Assembly (NCBI GenBank): GCA_017454815.1
Contig: JAFTCG010000067.1
Span: forward strand, 1 to 41,985
Source: Clostridia bacterium
GTDB taxonomy: Bacteria; Bacillota; Clostridia; Oscillospirales; Acutalibacteraceae
Length of the DNA: 41,985 nt
Reading direction: 5' to 3'
Of this stretch, positions 1 through 8,886 are shown piece by piece. The notes beneath the pieces are model-generated. The model worked only from the letters and a program-made list of their open reading frames with translations, did not search any database and was not told where the DNA came from. Every line of letters starts with the position of its first letter. Position 1 is the stretch's first letter. The translations under genes were made by a program, and so were the position numbers.

Positions 1-2791
1 CCGCATTTATAATTGGTTTTATCACTGTCGTGCCGAGATAATTGAGCGAAACGTCGGTGACAGTCACGGATTTTACTTTTGAAACCGTAATCTTCGGAAC
101 GACCATCGATTGAACCAACTCGCCGCAGACAGTACAATAGCAGGTCTTTGCGCCTTCTTTTTCCGTTGTCGGCTCAAGGGTTACAACCCATTCTCCGGGT
201 GTATGACCTTTTGCGTTGACATAATCGTCAACATAGCTTTTTCCGCAACCTGAACACTTGTACGTCGTGTAACCCTTCTTCGTACAAGTCGGCTCGGTTA
301 CTGTCGGAACATACGGGTGAGGTATTATGTCGGTATAATCGTCAACGTAGCTTTTGCCGCAGGCTGAACATCTGTAAGTTGTGTAGCCTCTCTTCGTACA
401 AGTCGGAGCTATGACAGCAGACTGATAGTCATGCCCAAGGGCGTCGATATTATCTGTATAACTATAGCCACAGAAGGAACAAGTATAGGTTGTATGACCA
501 ATTTGCGTACAGGTCGGAGGTGTTACAACGGATTGATAATCATGGCTATCATAGGTTATACTTGCACTTGTAAGATAATAGTTATCAGAGCCGATATTAA
601 TATTCTTCCACTCTTTGCATGAGCCTTTGAAATGTACGTTGTTTAAACTGCTGCAATTGTAAAATGCGTAGCTACCAATGCTCGTTACGCTGTCCGGAAT
701 CGTTATACTTGTTAAACTGCTACAACCAGAAAATGCAGAACCGCGAATGCATTTTGTTCCGTCTTTAATCACATATGATCCGCTGATTGTATCTTGTGCT
801 TCTATTAAATGATTCCCGATATACAAAACATCATTTTCCCAATTTGATGAATTGTTATAATATTCAGTACCATAAAATGCACTACCACCAATGCTTGTTA
901 CGCTGTCGGGAATCTCGATGCTTGTTAAACTGCTGCAATCGTAAAATGCACAATAGCCAATGCTCGTTACGCTGTCGGGAATCTCGATGCTTGTTAAACT
1001 CCTGCAATGTGCAAATTCATAATTGCCAATGCTCGTTACGCCGTGTTCGATAATAATGGATTTAATCGACGGATCGTTTTTAAACGGGCTGTTATTAATC
1101 CAATTATAGTCCCACATATCCCCCGTGCCGCTGATGATGAGAGTTCCGGTCTCATCGTCTAACGTCCAAAAGACGTTGTCGCCGCACTGACCGGACGGCA
1201 TTTTGTTTTCAAAATGTACGTTCACCGTGCTCATGTCAAGCCCGTAATATTCCGTTCCGCCGAGATTGTTCCATCTCGCCTCCGTTCCTGCATAATATAC
1301 GTCAGTTATACTGCTGCAGCCGTAAAATGCGCCGTAATCGAGCCATCTGATGCTTACAGGAATATTAACGGTTTTCAAACTCTCGCAAATTGCAAAAGCG
1401 TTTTCGCCTATAGTCCTGACACCTTCCGAAATAGTGAGTGTCTCAAGATTTCTGTTCTTTTCAAACGCCCGATAACCTATCGTTTCAACACTTGAAGGTA
1501 TCAGAAGTTCTCCCGTGATGTCGCAGTCGTAGAACGCATAGCTGTTAATATATGTCACGCTGTCGGGGATCGTTACGCTTGTTAAACTGCTGCATTCATA
1601 AAATGTATAATCGCCAATGCTCGTTACGCTATCGGGGATCTCGACGCTTGTCAAACTGCTGCAATATTCAAATGCGCTACCGCCAATGCTCGTTACGCTG
1701 TTGCCGATTGTTACGCTTGTCAAACTGCTGCAATCATAAAATGCACCACCGCCAATGCTCGTTACACTGTCGGGGATAGCTATGCTTGTTAAACTGCTGC
1801 AATTGCAAAATGCACCGTCACCAATGCTCGTTACACCGTTGCCGATCGTTACACTCGTTAAACTGCTGCACTCTGCAAATGCATAATAGCCAAGACTCGT
1901 TACGCTGTCGGGGATCGTTATGTCAGTCAACGCGGGACAGTAATAAAACGCTTCAGCCCCTATGTATGTTACGTTGTTTCCCAGCGATGCACTTTTTAAC
2001 CCTTCACATTCAGAAAATGCCATGCTCCCAACGCTAATTACGCTGTCAGCCATTTTAATGCTATACAAATCTCTACAGCGTTGAAAAGCATTGTCGTCAA
2101 TGTATTTGATGCCGTCTTTGACGGAATATGATCCACTTATCGTCTGCTTTGCTTCTAATAAGTGGGTTCCTAAATACAAAACATTATTCTCCCATTTTGA
2201 AGCGTCATTATAATATCCGGTGTTGTCAAATGCCCCTGCGCCGATGTGAACCACGCTATCCGGAATATCAATACTTTTAAGTTTAACACAACCATTAAAT
2301 GAATAAAATCCGATAGATTTTACTCCTTGAGGAATAGTGATGGAATCTATGTTTTTACAATCTTCAAAAACACAATCGGATATGTTTGTTACTCCGGATT
2401 CGATAACTACTGATGTAATCAATTGGTTTCCAAAAAACGGCCCTTTATACTCAATCCAATAGTCCCACATCTCACCCTCGCCGCTGATAGTGAGCGCACC
2501 TGTTGATTCGTCAAACGTCCAATAGACGTTGTCGCCGCACTGGCCTGTGGCGGCAAGTTCTCCGTCAGTATTGTCGCCCACACTGATAGGTTTAACGGTT
2601 TCGATTATACCGTCATTGTTCTCTTTTTCTCCATGCGGGACAGACTCTCTCTCAAACGGAGCTGTGCCACCATAGGTTGCCTGCGCAACGTCTGCGACGG
2701 CATCCCCGGCAAACGCTACCGTCGGAGCAACGCCGAGAAGGATGGCACAAGTCAAAAGAATAGATAATACTCTTTTCAGATTTGTTTTCAT
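1..2791 (-). CDS. BspA-like leucine-rich-repeat surface protein 1 (C-terminus beyond the window)
   Basis: The frame is open from the ATG at 2791 to the left edge, at least 930 codons, so the C-terminus is missing. A GGAGGG ribosome site lies 6 nt before the ATG. A Lys/Arg start and hydrophobic core ending near AFA (about residue 28) form a signal peptide. Two copies of a GQCGDNVYWTFD-type module (about residues 82 and 531) each introduce blocks of LRR_5-type repeats of about 23 residues (SIEIPDSVTSIG..AF..CSSLT), running to about residue 745. After that come three 37-38-residue units with the spacing H-x10-C-x9-C-x2-C and a degenerate fourth, then the start of a probable Ig-like domain (IINAD). 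Such proteins are secreted or cell-surface adhesins; the ligand is unknown. It is a paralogue of the protein at 27145-29985. Confidence 0.9.
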   Translation of the reverse strand, partial: MKTNLKRVLSILLTCAILLGVAPTVAFAGDAVADVAQATYGGTAPFERESVPHGEKENNDGIIETVKPISVGDNTDGELAATGQCGDNVYWTFDESTGALTISGEGEMWDYWIEYKGPFFGNQLITSVVIESGVTNISDCVFEDCKNIDSITIPQGVKSIGFYSFNGCVKLKSIDIPDSVVHIGAGAFDNTGYYNDASKWENNVLYLGTHLLEAKQTISGSYSVKDGIKYIDDNAFQRCRDLYSIKMADSVISVGSMAFSECEGLKSASLGNNVTYIGAEAFYYCPALTDITIPDSVTSLGYYAFAECSSLTSVTIGNGVTSIGDGAFCNCSSLTSIAIPDSVTSIGGGAFYDCSSLTSVTIGNSVTSIGGSAFEYCSSLTSVEIPDSVTSIGDYTFYECSSLTSVTIPDSVTYINSYAFYDCDITGELLIPSSVETIGYRAFEKNRNLETLTISEGVRTIGENAFAICESLKTVNIPVSIRWLDYGAFYGCSSITDVYYAGTEARWNNLGGTEYYGLDMSTVNVHFENKMPSGQCGDNVFWTLDDETGTLIISGTGDMWDYNWINNSPFKNDPSIKSIIIEHGVTSIGNYEFAHCRSLTSIEIPDSVTSIGYCAFYDCSSLTSIEIPDSVTSIGGSAFYGTEYYNNSSNWENDVLYIGNHLIEAQDTISGSYVIKDGTKCIRGSAFSGCSSLTSITIPDSVTSIGSYAFYNCSSLNNVHFKGSCKEWKNINIGSDNYYLTSASITYDSHDYQSVVTPPTCTQIGHTTYTCSFCGYSYTDNIDALGHDYQSAVIAPTCTKRGYTTYRCSACGKSYVDDYTDIIPHPYVPTVTEPTCTKKGYTTYKCSGCGKSYVDDYVNAKGHTPGEWVVTLEPTTEKEGAKTCYCTVCGELVQSMVVPKITVSKVKSVTVTDVSLNYLGTTVIKPIINA

Positions 2792-2821
2792 AATTTTCCC
2801 TCCAAATGTAATTTTGGGACT

Positions 2822-2851
2822 ATTTTACATTATTTTGCACTGCATTGTCAA
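2822..2851 (-). promoter_or_regulatory. Sigma-A promoter of LRR protein 1
   Basis: Reading the minus strand, TTGACA (2851-2846) and TAAAAT (2827-2822) are separated by 18 nt. They lie about 30 nt upstream of the ATG at 2791, so the transcript has a short leader. Confidence 0.7.
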
Positions 2852-2944
2852 CATAAAACGCAAAAACTCTGCAGGTTGTATGGAAAAAGATGCTGTCGAA
2901 TTAAGGCGTTTTATTAGCAATTATTCTTTTCAAAACGTAAAATT

Positions 2945-2984
2945 AATGGATGATCGCAGTTGAAATTACATCCGATCATCCATT
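2945..2984 (-). terminator. Hairpin terminator after the aro operon
   Basis: A perfect 12-bp inverted repeat, AATGGATGATCG / CGATCATCCATT, with a 16-nt loop lies between the aroF stop and the LRR promoter. On the minus strand it is followed by ATTTTACGTTTTG, an interrupted U-rich tract; the plus side is also T-rich (TTTTGCTTTTTG). It probably ends the aro operon. The long loop makes it a less than ideal intrinsic terminator. Confidence 0.55.
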
Positions 2985-3036
2985 TTGCTTTTTGTGCTGC
3001 CCGCTTTCGATGAATGCGACAGCCGCTCTGACTTGT

Positions 3037-4059
3037 TTACTGATTCTCTGCGATGTCGTAGATGAGCCTTTCCGTCTTTTCCCAGCCGAGGCAAGCGTCG
3101 GTGATGGATTTGCCGTAGACGCCCTCGCCGATCTTCTGGTTGCCGTCCTCGATATAGCTCTCGATCATGAAGCCTTTGACAAGGCGCTTTATGTCGGGGT
3201 TATAGTTGCAGCTGTAGAGGACTTCCTTGACGATCCTGCTTTGCTGCAGCGGGTCTTTGCCGGAGTTGCAGTGGTTTGTGTCGATGATAACAGAGGGATT
3301 TTTAAGCTCTGTCTTCGCGTATTCGTCGCAGAGATTCCTGAGATCCTCGTAATGGTAGTTTGGCATCATCTTGCCATATTTGTCGACCGAGCCCCTCAGG
3401 ATCGCGTGGGCGAGCTCGTTGCCCTCGGAATGGACTTCCCAGCCGCGGTAGATGAAGGTGTGCTTGTGCTGGGCGGCGGTGATGGCGTTCATCATGACGG
3501 AGAGATCGCCGCTCGTCGGGTTTTTCATCCCGACAGGACCTCGAATACCGCTCGCTGTCAGCCTGTGCTGCTGGTTTTCCACAGACCTTGCGCCTACGGC
3601 AACGTATGCAAGGATGTCGTCAAGGTACCTGTGGTTTTCCGGGTAGAGCATCTCGTCCGCGCAGGAGAAACCGTATTCGCTCAGTGCTCTCATGTGAAGC
3701 TCCCTGATCTGGACGATGCCCTTGAACATATCGGGCTTTTCCTCGGGGTCAGGCTGGTGGAGCATTCCTTTGTAGCCGTCTCCCGTCGTCCTCGGCTTGT
3801 TGGTATATATCCTCGGAATAATAAAAATTTTGTCCTTTACTTTTTCCTGCATCTCGTAAAGCCTTGAGATGTAGTCGAGCACGCTGTCCTCCCTGTCGGC
3901 GGAGCAGGGGCCTATGATAAGCACAAGGCGGTCGTCTTTACCGGTGAAGATGTCCCTTATGGCTTGGTTTCTCTCTTCAACCGTTTTCGCCATAGCCTCG
4001 GTGAGAGGATACATTTCCTTTACTTCTTTCGGGATCGTGAGCTTTCTTTCAAAAATCAT
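3037..4059 (-). CDS. aroF: 3-deoxy-7-phosphoheptulonate (DAHP) synthase, class I AroFGH type
   Basis: Condenses phosphoenolpyruvate and erythrose-4-phosphate to DAHP, the first shikimate step, in the cytoplasm. The 340-residue protein shows the family signatures GPCSADRE (about 50), NKPRTTGDGYKG, VENQQHR, GMKNPTSGD, IDTNHCNSGK (metal and phosphate binding), GFMIESYIEDGNQ and YGKSITDACLGW. Length fits the E. coli AroF/G/H type (about 350). There is no fused chorismate-mutase or ACT domain, so feedback would have to act on the barrel itself. The ATG has a GAGG site 7 nt upstream. It is the last gene of the operon, 12 nt after tyrA, followed by the hairpin at 2945-2984. Which E. coli isozyme it resembles in feedback cannot be judged, so the symbol is generic. 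Confidence 0.93.
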   Translation of the reverse strand: MIFERKLTIPKEVKEMYPLTEAMAKTVEERNQAIRDIFTGKDDRLVLIIGPCSADREDSVLDYISRLYEMQEKVKDKIFIIPRIYTNKPRTTGDGYKGMLHQPDPEEKPDMFKGIVQIRELHMRALSEYGFSCADEMLYPENHRYLDDILAYVAVGARSVENQQHRLTASGIRGPVGMKNPTSGDLSVMMNAITAAQHKHTFIYRGWEVHSEGNELAHAILRGSVDKYGKMMPNYHYEDLRNLCDEYAKTELKNPSVIIDTNHCNSGKDPLQQSRIVKEVLYSCNYNPDIKRLVKGFMIESYIEDGNQKIGEGVYGKSITDACLGWEKTERLIYDIAENQ

Positions 4060-4071
4060 TTTTCTACCTCG

Positions 4072-4926
4072 TTATCTGTCAAACAACGCTCTGCGCGCAG
4101 TCGATTGACGCATTTTTTCTTTTATTTCTTCTTCGTCGCCTTTTTCGATCATGTCGTAAAAAACGTCAAATTCTTTCCTGAATTTATCCATCTGTTCAAG
4201 CAGTTTATCTTTGTTGAGCAAAAACAGTTCGCTCCACATGTTCTCGTTTATCCTCGCGATCCTCGTCAGATCTCTGAAGGAGTCGCCCGTGTAGTCCACA
4301 AGGTGCTCACTCTTCGAGCAGGTCATAAGGCAGATCGCAATGCAGTGGGTCAACTGTGAAACAAAGCCGATCATCTCGTCGTGCGCGAGCGGCGGCAGGG
4401 ATGAGATGCGCTCAAACCCGAGCGTTTGGCCGATCGCTTTGCAAACTTCGATGGCGTTGACGGTGTTCCTATCGGTCGGGACGATGATATAGTTCGCCTG
4501 CCTGAAGATCCTGTTGTCGGAGTTTTCAACTCCGCAGACTTCTTTACCCGCCATCGGGTGGGCGGCGATATATTCGATGTCCTTCCTGAGCATATTCTGG
4601 ATGTCGTAGACAACGCACGCCTTGACACCCGTGACGTCGGAAAGGATCGCGCCGGGCTTGAAATACTGCTGATATTTCGCGATCCAATCGACAAGAACGT
4701 GGGGGTAAAGCGCAAAAATCACGATGTCCGCCTTCTTGAGCGTCTCCTCCCTGACTTCGGTGAAACCATTTTTGATCAAACCGTTTTTTAGAGCAAAATC
4801 GATGCTCTTTTTGTCAATATCGATCGCCTCGACCTCAAAGCCTTTTTTCGTAAAGCCCATGGCATAGCTTCCGCCGATGAGTCCGAGGCCGACGATCAGT
4901 ATTTTCAGATTTTTATCAAGCTTCAT
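4072..4926 (-). CDS. tyrA: Prephenate dehydrogenase
   Basis: Oxidatively decarboxylates prephenate to 4-hydroxyphenylpyruvate for tyrosine synthesis. The 284-residue protein begins with a Rossmann NAD(P) motif, LIVGLGLIGGSYA (residues about 10-22). It also has the family motifs HPMAGKE (substrate/catalytic His region), THCIAICLM and GDSFRDLTRIA. No C-terminal ACT domain is present, so this is the short form. It overlaps the end of aroA by 11 bp, suggesting translational coupling, and precedes aroF. Arogenate as substrate cannot be excluded from sequence alone. Confidence 0.92.
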   Translation of the reverse strand: MKLDKNLKILIVGLGLIGGSYAMGFTKKGFEVEAIDIDKKSIDFALKNGLIKNGFTEVREETLKKADIVIFALYPHVLVDWIAKYQQYFKPGAILSDVTGVKACVVYDIQNMLRKDIEYIAAHPMAGKEVCGVENSDNRIFRQANYIIVPTDRNTVNAIEVCKAIGQTLGFERISSLPPLAHDEMIGFVSQLTHCIAICLMTCSKSEHLVDYTGDSFRDLTRIARINENMWSELFLLNKDKLLEQMDKFRKEFDVFYDMIEKGDEEEIKEKMRQSTARRALFDR

Positions 4927-6112
4927 ATTCTTCTAACCTCACGTTCAGTTGTTTTAACCTTTCAAAAAAGTCGGGCAAGCTCTTTTTTACGCATTCGCAC
5001 CCTTCTATCCTGCCGCCCGTTTTGGAAAGCAGTACCGACATCGCCATCGCGATCCTGTGGTCGTTGTGGCAATATATCGGCTCCTCCGGTGGTTTTAATT
5101 CCGACGGCAGGATTTCAACTTCGTTTTCTTTTATTATCATTGTTGCGCCGCACTTTTCAAGCTCCGTTTTCATGCAGCCCAATCGGTCGCTTTCCTTGTC
5201 CCTGAGCCGCCTTGTCCCGGTGAAAACCGCACCGTGATTCATCGCCGCAGCAACGAAAAGAACGGGACCGAGGTCGGGACAATCGGAAATATCGGCGGTT
5301 GTTTTTCCGCCCTTTATCTTTGCGAAAATGCTTTTGAAGACTTTATCGCCCTGCAGGGAGTTTTCGTCGAGCCCGCTGACTTTGACTTCTTCGCCCAGCG
5401 CAAAAAAGAACGCCGCATTCGACCAGTCGCCCTCGACTCGGTGATCGCCCGCCCTGTATTCTCCGCTTTTAACGGAGAGCGAGTTTTCGCTCGTCCAACG
5501 GGCTTTGATCCCGAATTTTCCGAGAGCGGAAAGAGTCAGGTCGATATACGGTCTGCTCTCGACGGAGTTTTCGAGGACGATCGTGCTGCTTTTTCCAAGC
5601 AGCGGCAGCGCAAAAAGAAGACCCGAAACGAACTGGCTGCTCACCGAGCCGTCAAGAGTGTATTCGCCGCTTTCGAGCTTACCCTCAACGCAGATGCGCT
5701 CGCCTTCACGCATGAATTTTACGCCGTGATCCGGCAGCAGGTTTTCATATTCGCCCATCGGCCGCTGCATCAGTTTTCCCTTGCCGGAAAAGCTAACCGA
5801 GTTTTCGCCCGTCACGCTGACGGGGATCAGGAACCTCAGCGTGCTACCGCTCTCGCGGCAGTTCAGGCTTGCGGGAGAATTCATTTTTTCGATCCCTTTG
5901 ACGTAAACCGTGTCGCCGTCGAGCCTGACCTTTGCGCCGAGAGCTTCGATGCAATCGAGAGTCGCGAGGATATCCTCGCTGTACTCCACGCCCGAAACAA
6001 CGCTCTTGCCCTTTGCCAAAGCTGCGCAGATGAGAAGCCTGTGCGCCATGCTTTTTGACGGAGGCGCTTTCACTTCGCCCTTCGGCGACGACGGGAAAAA
6101 TTCCAGATTCAT
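4916..6112 (-). CDS. aroA: 3-phosphoshikimate 1-carboxyvinyltransferase (EPSP synthase)
   Basis: Transfers enolpyruvyl from PEP to shikimate-3-phosphate, step six of the pathway. The 398 residues show PPSKSMAHR near residue 17 (substrate-binding Lys, Ser and Arg), CRESGSTLRFL (the glycine-rich PEP/glyphosate region), a QRPMGE segment, SSQFVSGLL, the DCPDLGPVL loop, RLRDKESDRL and HNDHRIAMA. Length is slightly below E. coli AroA (427). An AAGGAG site lies 8 nt before the ATG. It overlaps aroQ by 4 bp and tyrA by 11 bp, consistent with coupled translation in one operon. The CRESGSTLR loop differs from the E. coli GNAGTAMRP form; sensitivity class was not assigned. Confidence 0.94.
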   Translation of the reverse strand: MNLEFFPSSPKGEVKAPPSKSMAHRLLICAALAKGKSVVSGVEYSEDILATLDCIEALGAKVRLDGDTVYVKGIEKMNSPASLNCRESGSTLRFLIPVSVTGENSVSFSGKGKLMQRPMGEYENLLPDHGVKFMREGERICVEGKLESGEYTLDGSVSSQFVSGLLFALPLLGKSSTIVLENSVESRPYIDLTLSALGKFGIKARWTSENSLSVKSGEYRAGDHRVEGDWSNAAFFFALGEEVKVSGLDENSLQGDKVFKSIFAKIKGGKTTADISDCPDLGPVLFVAAAMNHGAVFTGTRRLRDKESDRLGCMKTELEKCGATMIIKENEVEILPSELKPPEEPIYCHNDHRIAMAMSVLLSKTGGRIEGCECVKKSLPDFFERLKQLNVRLEEYEA

Positions 6113-6540
6113 CCTATCTGCTCCTTGAGAAAGTCTATCGCTTCAACGTATCCATCCGTGCCATGCCCGGAGATCGTCCTGATGCAGGCGCTCCTGACGT
6201 AGCTTATCTTCCTGAAATCCTCTCTGGAATCGACGTCGGAGATGTGGACTTCTACGGCTTTTATCCCGACTGCTTTAATCGCGTCGGGCAAAGCGATGCT
6301 CGTGTGGGTGTATGCGCCGGGGTTGATGACGATGCCGTCGGCGTTGCCGTAGCACTGCTGGATTCTGTCGACGAGGTCGCCCTCGTGGTTGGATTGATAT
6401 ATTTCAACCTTAATACCCTCGTTTTTGCAGTGGTTTTCGATTTTTTCAACAAGGTCGGAATACGTCTCTTTCCCGTAAATATCCGGCTCGCGAATGCCAA
6501 GCATGTTCAGATTTGAGCCGTTTATAACAACGATTTTCAT
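6109..6540 (-). CDS. aroQ: 3-dehydroquinate dehydratase, type II
   Basis: Dehydrates 3-dehydroquinate to 3-dehydroshikimate. The 143-residue length and the whole motif series mark the small dodecameric type II enzyme: NGSNLNMLGIREPDIYG with the catalytic Tyr and Arg, QSNHEGDLVDRI, NPGAYTHTS, and EVHISDVDSREDFR followed by ISGHGTDGY with the catalytic His. An AGGAGGGG site precedes the ATG. The gene shares 4 bp with aroE/K upstream and 4 bp with aroA downstream. No type I enzyme (AroD) is in the window, so this is the dehydratase of the operon. Confidence 0.96.
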   Translation of the reverse strand: MKIVVINGSNLNMLGIREPDIYGKETYSDLVEKIENHCKNEGIKVEIYQSNHEGDLVDRIQQCYGNADGIVINPGAYTHTSIALPDAIKAVGIKAVEVHISDVDSREDFRKISYVRSACIRTISGHGTDGYVEAIDFLKEQIG

Positions 6541-7775
6541 TCTTTTCCCCTCCTGATTATCTCTGCGGCGATTTCTTCCGGCGAGCCGTGAGCGTCGATC
6601 GTCTCGTCCGCGCAGGAAATATATATCGGGTATCTTTCCTCAAAGCGGAGTCTGATTTTTTCGTCCGTGTCAGCCGTCGGTCTGTCGGGCGTGGCAACAA
6701 GCTCCGAGAGAGGTCTGTCGAGGAAATAGATCCTTCCGTTTTGCTTCAGGCGGTCGACGTTTTTTCGACCCAGCACAGCGCCGCCGCCGGTGGAGATAAT
6801 GATCCCGCTTTGCTTCGAGACTTCGTTTATCACGTTTGATTCGACTTTTCTGAACTCGCTCTCGCCGAACTTTTTGAAAAATGAAGCAATATCCGTTTTG
6901 ATCTCTTTGACGATCTCATCATCGGTGTCGACCAGCTTCCTGCCGGTCATTTCGGCGAGCAGTTTGCCGACGGTGGTTTTTCCGCTGCCGGGCATACCGC
7001 ACAGGACGATATTTCGCTTCGAGCGAAGGATCTTGCCGTAAACTTCGTCGAGCAGGTCTTCCGGATATTTTGTGTCAAAAAACAGCTCCGAAGCGGCGAC
7101 CGCCTGGCTGACGAGCATATAAAGCCCGTTGGAAGTTTTCAAGCCCCTCTTTTCCGCCCTTTGGAGCAGCGGCGTTTTGAGCGGATTGTAGATCACATCC
7201 ACAACGCCTTCGAGGTTTTCAAACTCGTCCACGTCGACCGCAAAGCTCTCGTTGTCGGGGTACATCCCGCAGGGAGTAGTGTTGACGATAACGGAAATGT
7301 CCTTCCTTCTCTCGTAAAGCCTAAGATATGAAATGCTGTCACTATCGGGGTTTCGGCTGACTTTCAAAACTTCCTTCGCGCCCCTGCTTTTGCAGACTGC
7401 GTAAGCCGTTTTGCAAGTTCCCCCCGTGCCGAGAACGGCGACAGTCTTACCTTTAACTTCGATCCCCGCTCTGTCAATCATCGACGAAAACCCGATAAAA
7501 TCGGTGTTGTAGCCGTACAGTTTTCCGTCCCTTCGGACGACGGTGTTGACGCTGCCGATCATCTTCGCCTTGTCGCTTATCACGTCGAGGAACGGCATGA
7601 CCGTCTCCTTGTAGGGAATTGTGACGTTGATCGCTTTAAAGCCTCCGTTTTTTATGAAGTTTTCGACTTCATCGGGCGTTTTTTCGACAAGCTCGTAGCC
7701 GTAGTCGCCGATGAGGTCATGTATTTCTTTTGAAAAACTGTGGGCAAGCTTTTTGCCCAGCAAACCGTATTTCAT
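6537..7775 (-). CDS. aroE-aroK: Bifunctional shikimate dehydrogenase / shikimate kinase (AroE-AroK fusion)
   Basis: One 412-residue chain performs two consecutive steps: reduction of 3-dehydroshikimate and phosphorylation of shikimate. Residues 1 to about 251 are AroE: AHSFSKEIHD substrate loop, NVTIPYKE with the catalytic Lys near 57, NTDFIGF with the catalytic Asp near 92, the VLGTGGTCKTA nucleotide motif and DVIYNPLKTPLL. Residues about 254-412 are AroK: Walker A GMPGSGKTT (260-268), DTDDEI, FRKVE, STGGGAVL and the Arg-rich DRPTAD lid. The join is a short RSKRN linker with no stop or frameshift. I chose the ATG at 7775: its GGAG site is formed by the last codons of aroC, whose stop is 5 nt upstream. 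A longer in-frame start at 7835 would overlap aroC and adds no conserved sequence. Confidence 0.93.
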   Translation of the reverse strand: MKYGLLGKKLAHSFSKEIHDLIGDYGYELVEKTPDEVENFIKNGGFKAINVTIPYKETVMPFLDVISDKAKMIGSVNTVVRRDGKLYGYNTDFIGFSSMIDRAGIEVKGKTVAVLGTGGTCKTAYAVCKSRGAKEVLKVSRNPDSDSISYLRLYERRKDISVIVNTTPCGMYPDNESFAVDVDEFENLEGVVDVIYNPLKTPLLQRAEKRGLKTSNGLYMLVSQAVAASELFFDTKYPEDLLDEVYGKILRSKRNIVLCGMPGSGKTTVGKLLAEMTGRKLVDTDDEIVKEIKTDIASFFKKFGESEFRKVESNVINEVSKQSGIIISTGGGAVLGRKNVDRLKQNGRIYFLDRPLSELVATPDRPTADTDEKIRLRFEERYPIYISCADETIDAHGSPEEIAAEIIRRGKE

Positions 7776-7780
7776 TTTCT

Positions 7781-8872
7781 TCACTCCGTAAAGTAATCTG
7801 TGCCGAATCTCTGCGCGAGCAAGTCCGCAAGGCACAGCGCCGTAACGCTGTCGACGACCGCTCTCGCCCTGTGTATGACGGCGGGATCGTGCCTGCCTTT
7901 GATGGAAAGCTTTGCGTTCTCCATCGTGTTGAGGTCAACGGTATCCTGCTGCTTAAAAATCGAAGGAGTCGGCTTTACGGCGCACCTGAAAACTATATCT
8001 TCACCGTTGGTGATGCCTCCGTTGATGCCGCCATTGTTGTTGGTGAGGGTCGTCACCTTTCCGTCCCTGACGGCAAAAGCGTCGTTGGCCTGACTGCCTT
8101 TCATATTCGCAAAGCCGAAGCCTGCGCCGAACTCAACGCCCTTTATTGCGGGGATTGAAAACAGGATATGCGACAAACATCCTTCGACCGTATCAAACCA
8201 GGGCTCACCCACTCCGCAGGGCACGCCGTGAACAACGCTTTCCAGAACTCCTCCGACGCTGTCGCCTTTTTGTGCGGCTTCGTTAATGAGGGAGATCATT
8301 TTTTCTTTCGCTTCGCCGTTCAGGACGGGGAAGCTATCGTTTGAGAGAACTTCCGCGTCGGCGGATACTTCGCCGAAATCCCTGTCGGTTATATCCCCCA
8401 TCCGCTTTATATGGGTGGCGATGACGACACCCTTTTTTTCGAGCATCTTCAGCGCGATCGCGCCGGCGGCAACGAGCGGAGCCGTTATCCTGCCGCTGAA
8501 ATGTCCGCCGCCCCTGAAATCCTGAAAGCCGTGATATTTGCATTCGGCGGTGTAATCGGCGTGGGACGGGCGAAGAAGTCCGACGGTTTTTTCGTAGTCG
8601 GAGCTTTTTGTGTCGCCGTTTTCGATCAGGATGCAAAGCGGCGTTCCGGTCGTTTTGCCGTTGAAAACACCGCTGACGATCCTGTATTCGTCCTTCTCGC
8701 GGCGCTTTGTGGAAAGCGAGCCGGCGGCTTTCCTCTGGGATAGCTTTTTCGCAATAAACCCATCGTCGATCTCTATCCCGGGACAAAGCCCGTCAACCAC
8801 TGCTCCGATCATTTCGCCGTGGCTTTCGCCGAAAAGCGTGATGATTATTGAATCTCCGAAAGAATTTTTCAT
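7781..8872 (-). CDS. aroC: Chorismate synthase
   Basis: Converts EPSP to chorismate with reduced FMN, the last common step. The 363-residue protein carries FGESHG near the N-terminus (GESHGEMIGAVVDG), the RPSHADYTAECKYHG segment (catalytic His), the GRITAPLVAAGAIA region and a C-terminal RHDPAVIHRARAVVDS motif. The ATG at 8872 has a strong GGAGGTGA site 5 nt upstream. A TTG six codons earlier (8890) is in frame and overlaps the aroB stop, but it lies inside that ribosome site and is rejected. The stop sequence supplies the ribosome site for aroE/K. Confidence 0.95.
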   Translation of the reverse strand: MKNSFGDSIIITLFGESHGEMIGAVVDGLCPGIEIDDGFIAKKLSQRKAAGSLSTKRREKDEYRIVSGVFNGKTTGTPLCILIENGDTKSSDYEKTVGLLRPSHADYTAECKYHGFQDFRGGGHFSGRITAPLVAAGAIALKMLEKKGVVIATHIKRMGDITDRDFGEVSADAEVLSNDSFPVLNGEAKEKMISLINEAAQKGDSVGGVLESVVHGVPCGVGEPWFDTVEGCLSHILFSIPAIKGVEFGAGFGFANMKGSQANDAFAVRDGKVTTLTNNNGGINGGITNGEDIVFRCAVKPTPSIFKQQDTVDLNTMENAKLSIKGRHDPAVIHRARAVVDSVTALCLADLLAQRFGTDYFTE

Positions 8873-8886
8873 GTCAGTCACCTCCG

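Noticed and set aside
560..2540. Regular 69-bp repeats resembling a CRISPR or minisatellite
   Set aside because: They encode 23-residue LRR units in a continuous reading frame, with no spacer-like unrelated segments and no cas genes.
2950..3867. A 305-codon plus-strand frame
   Set aside because: Antisense to aroF, which has all DAHP synthase motifs. The product has no recognisable domain.
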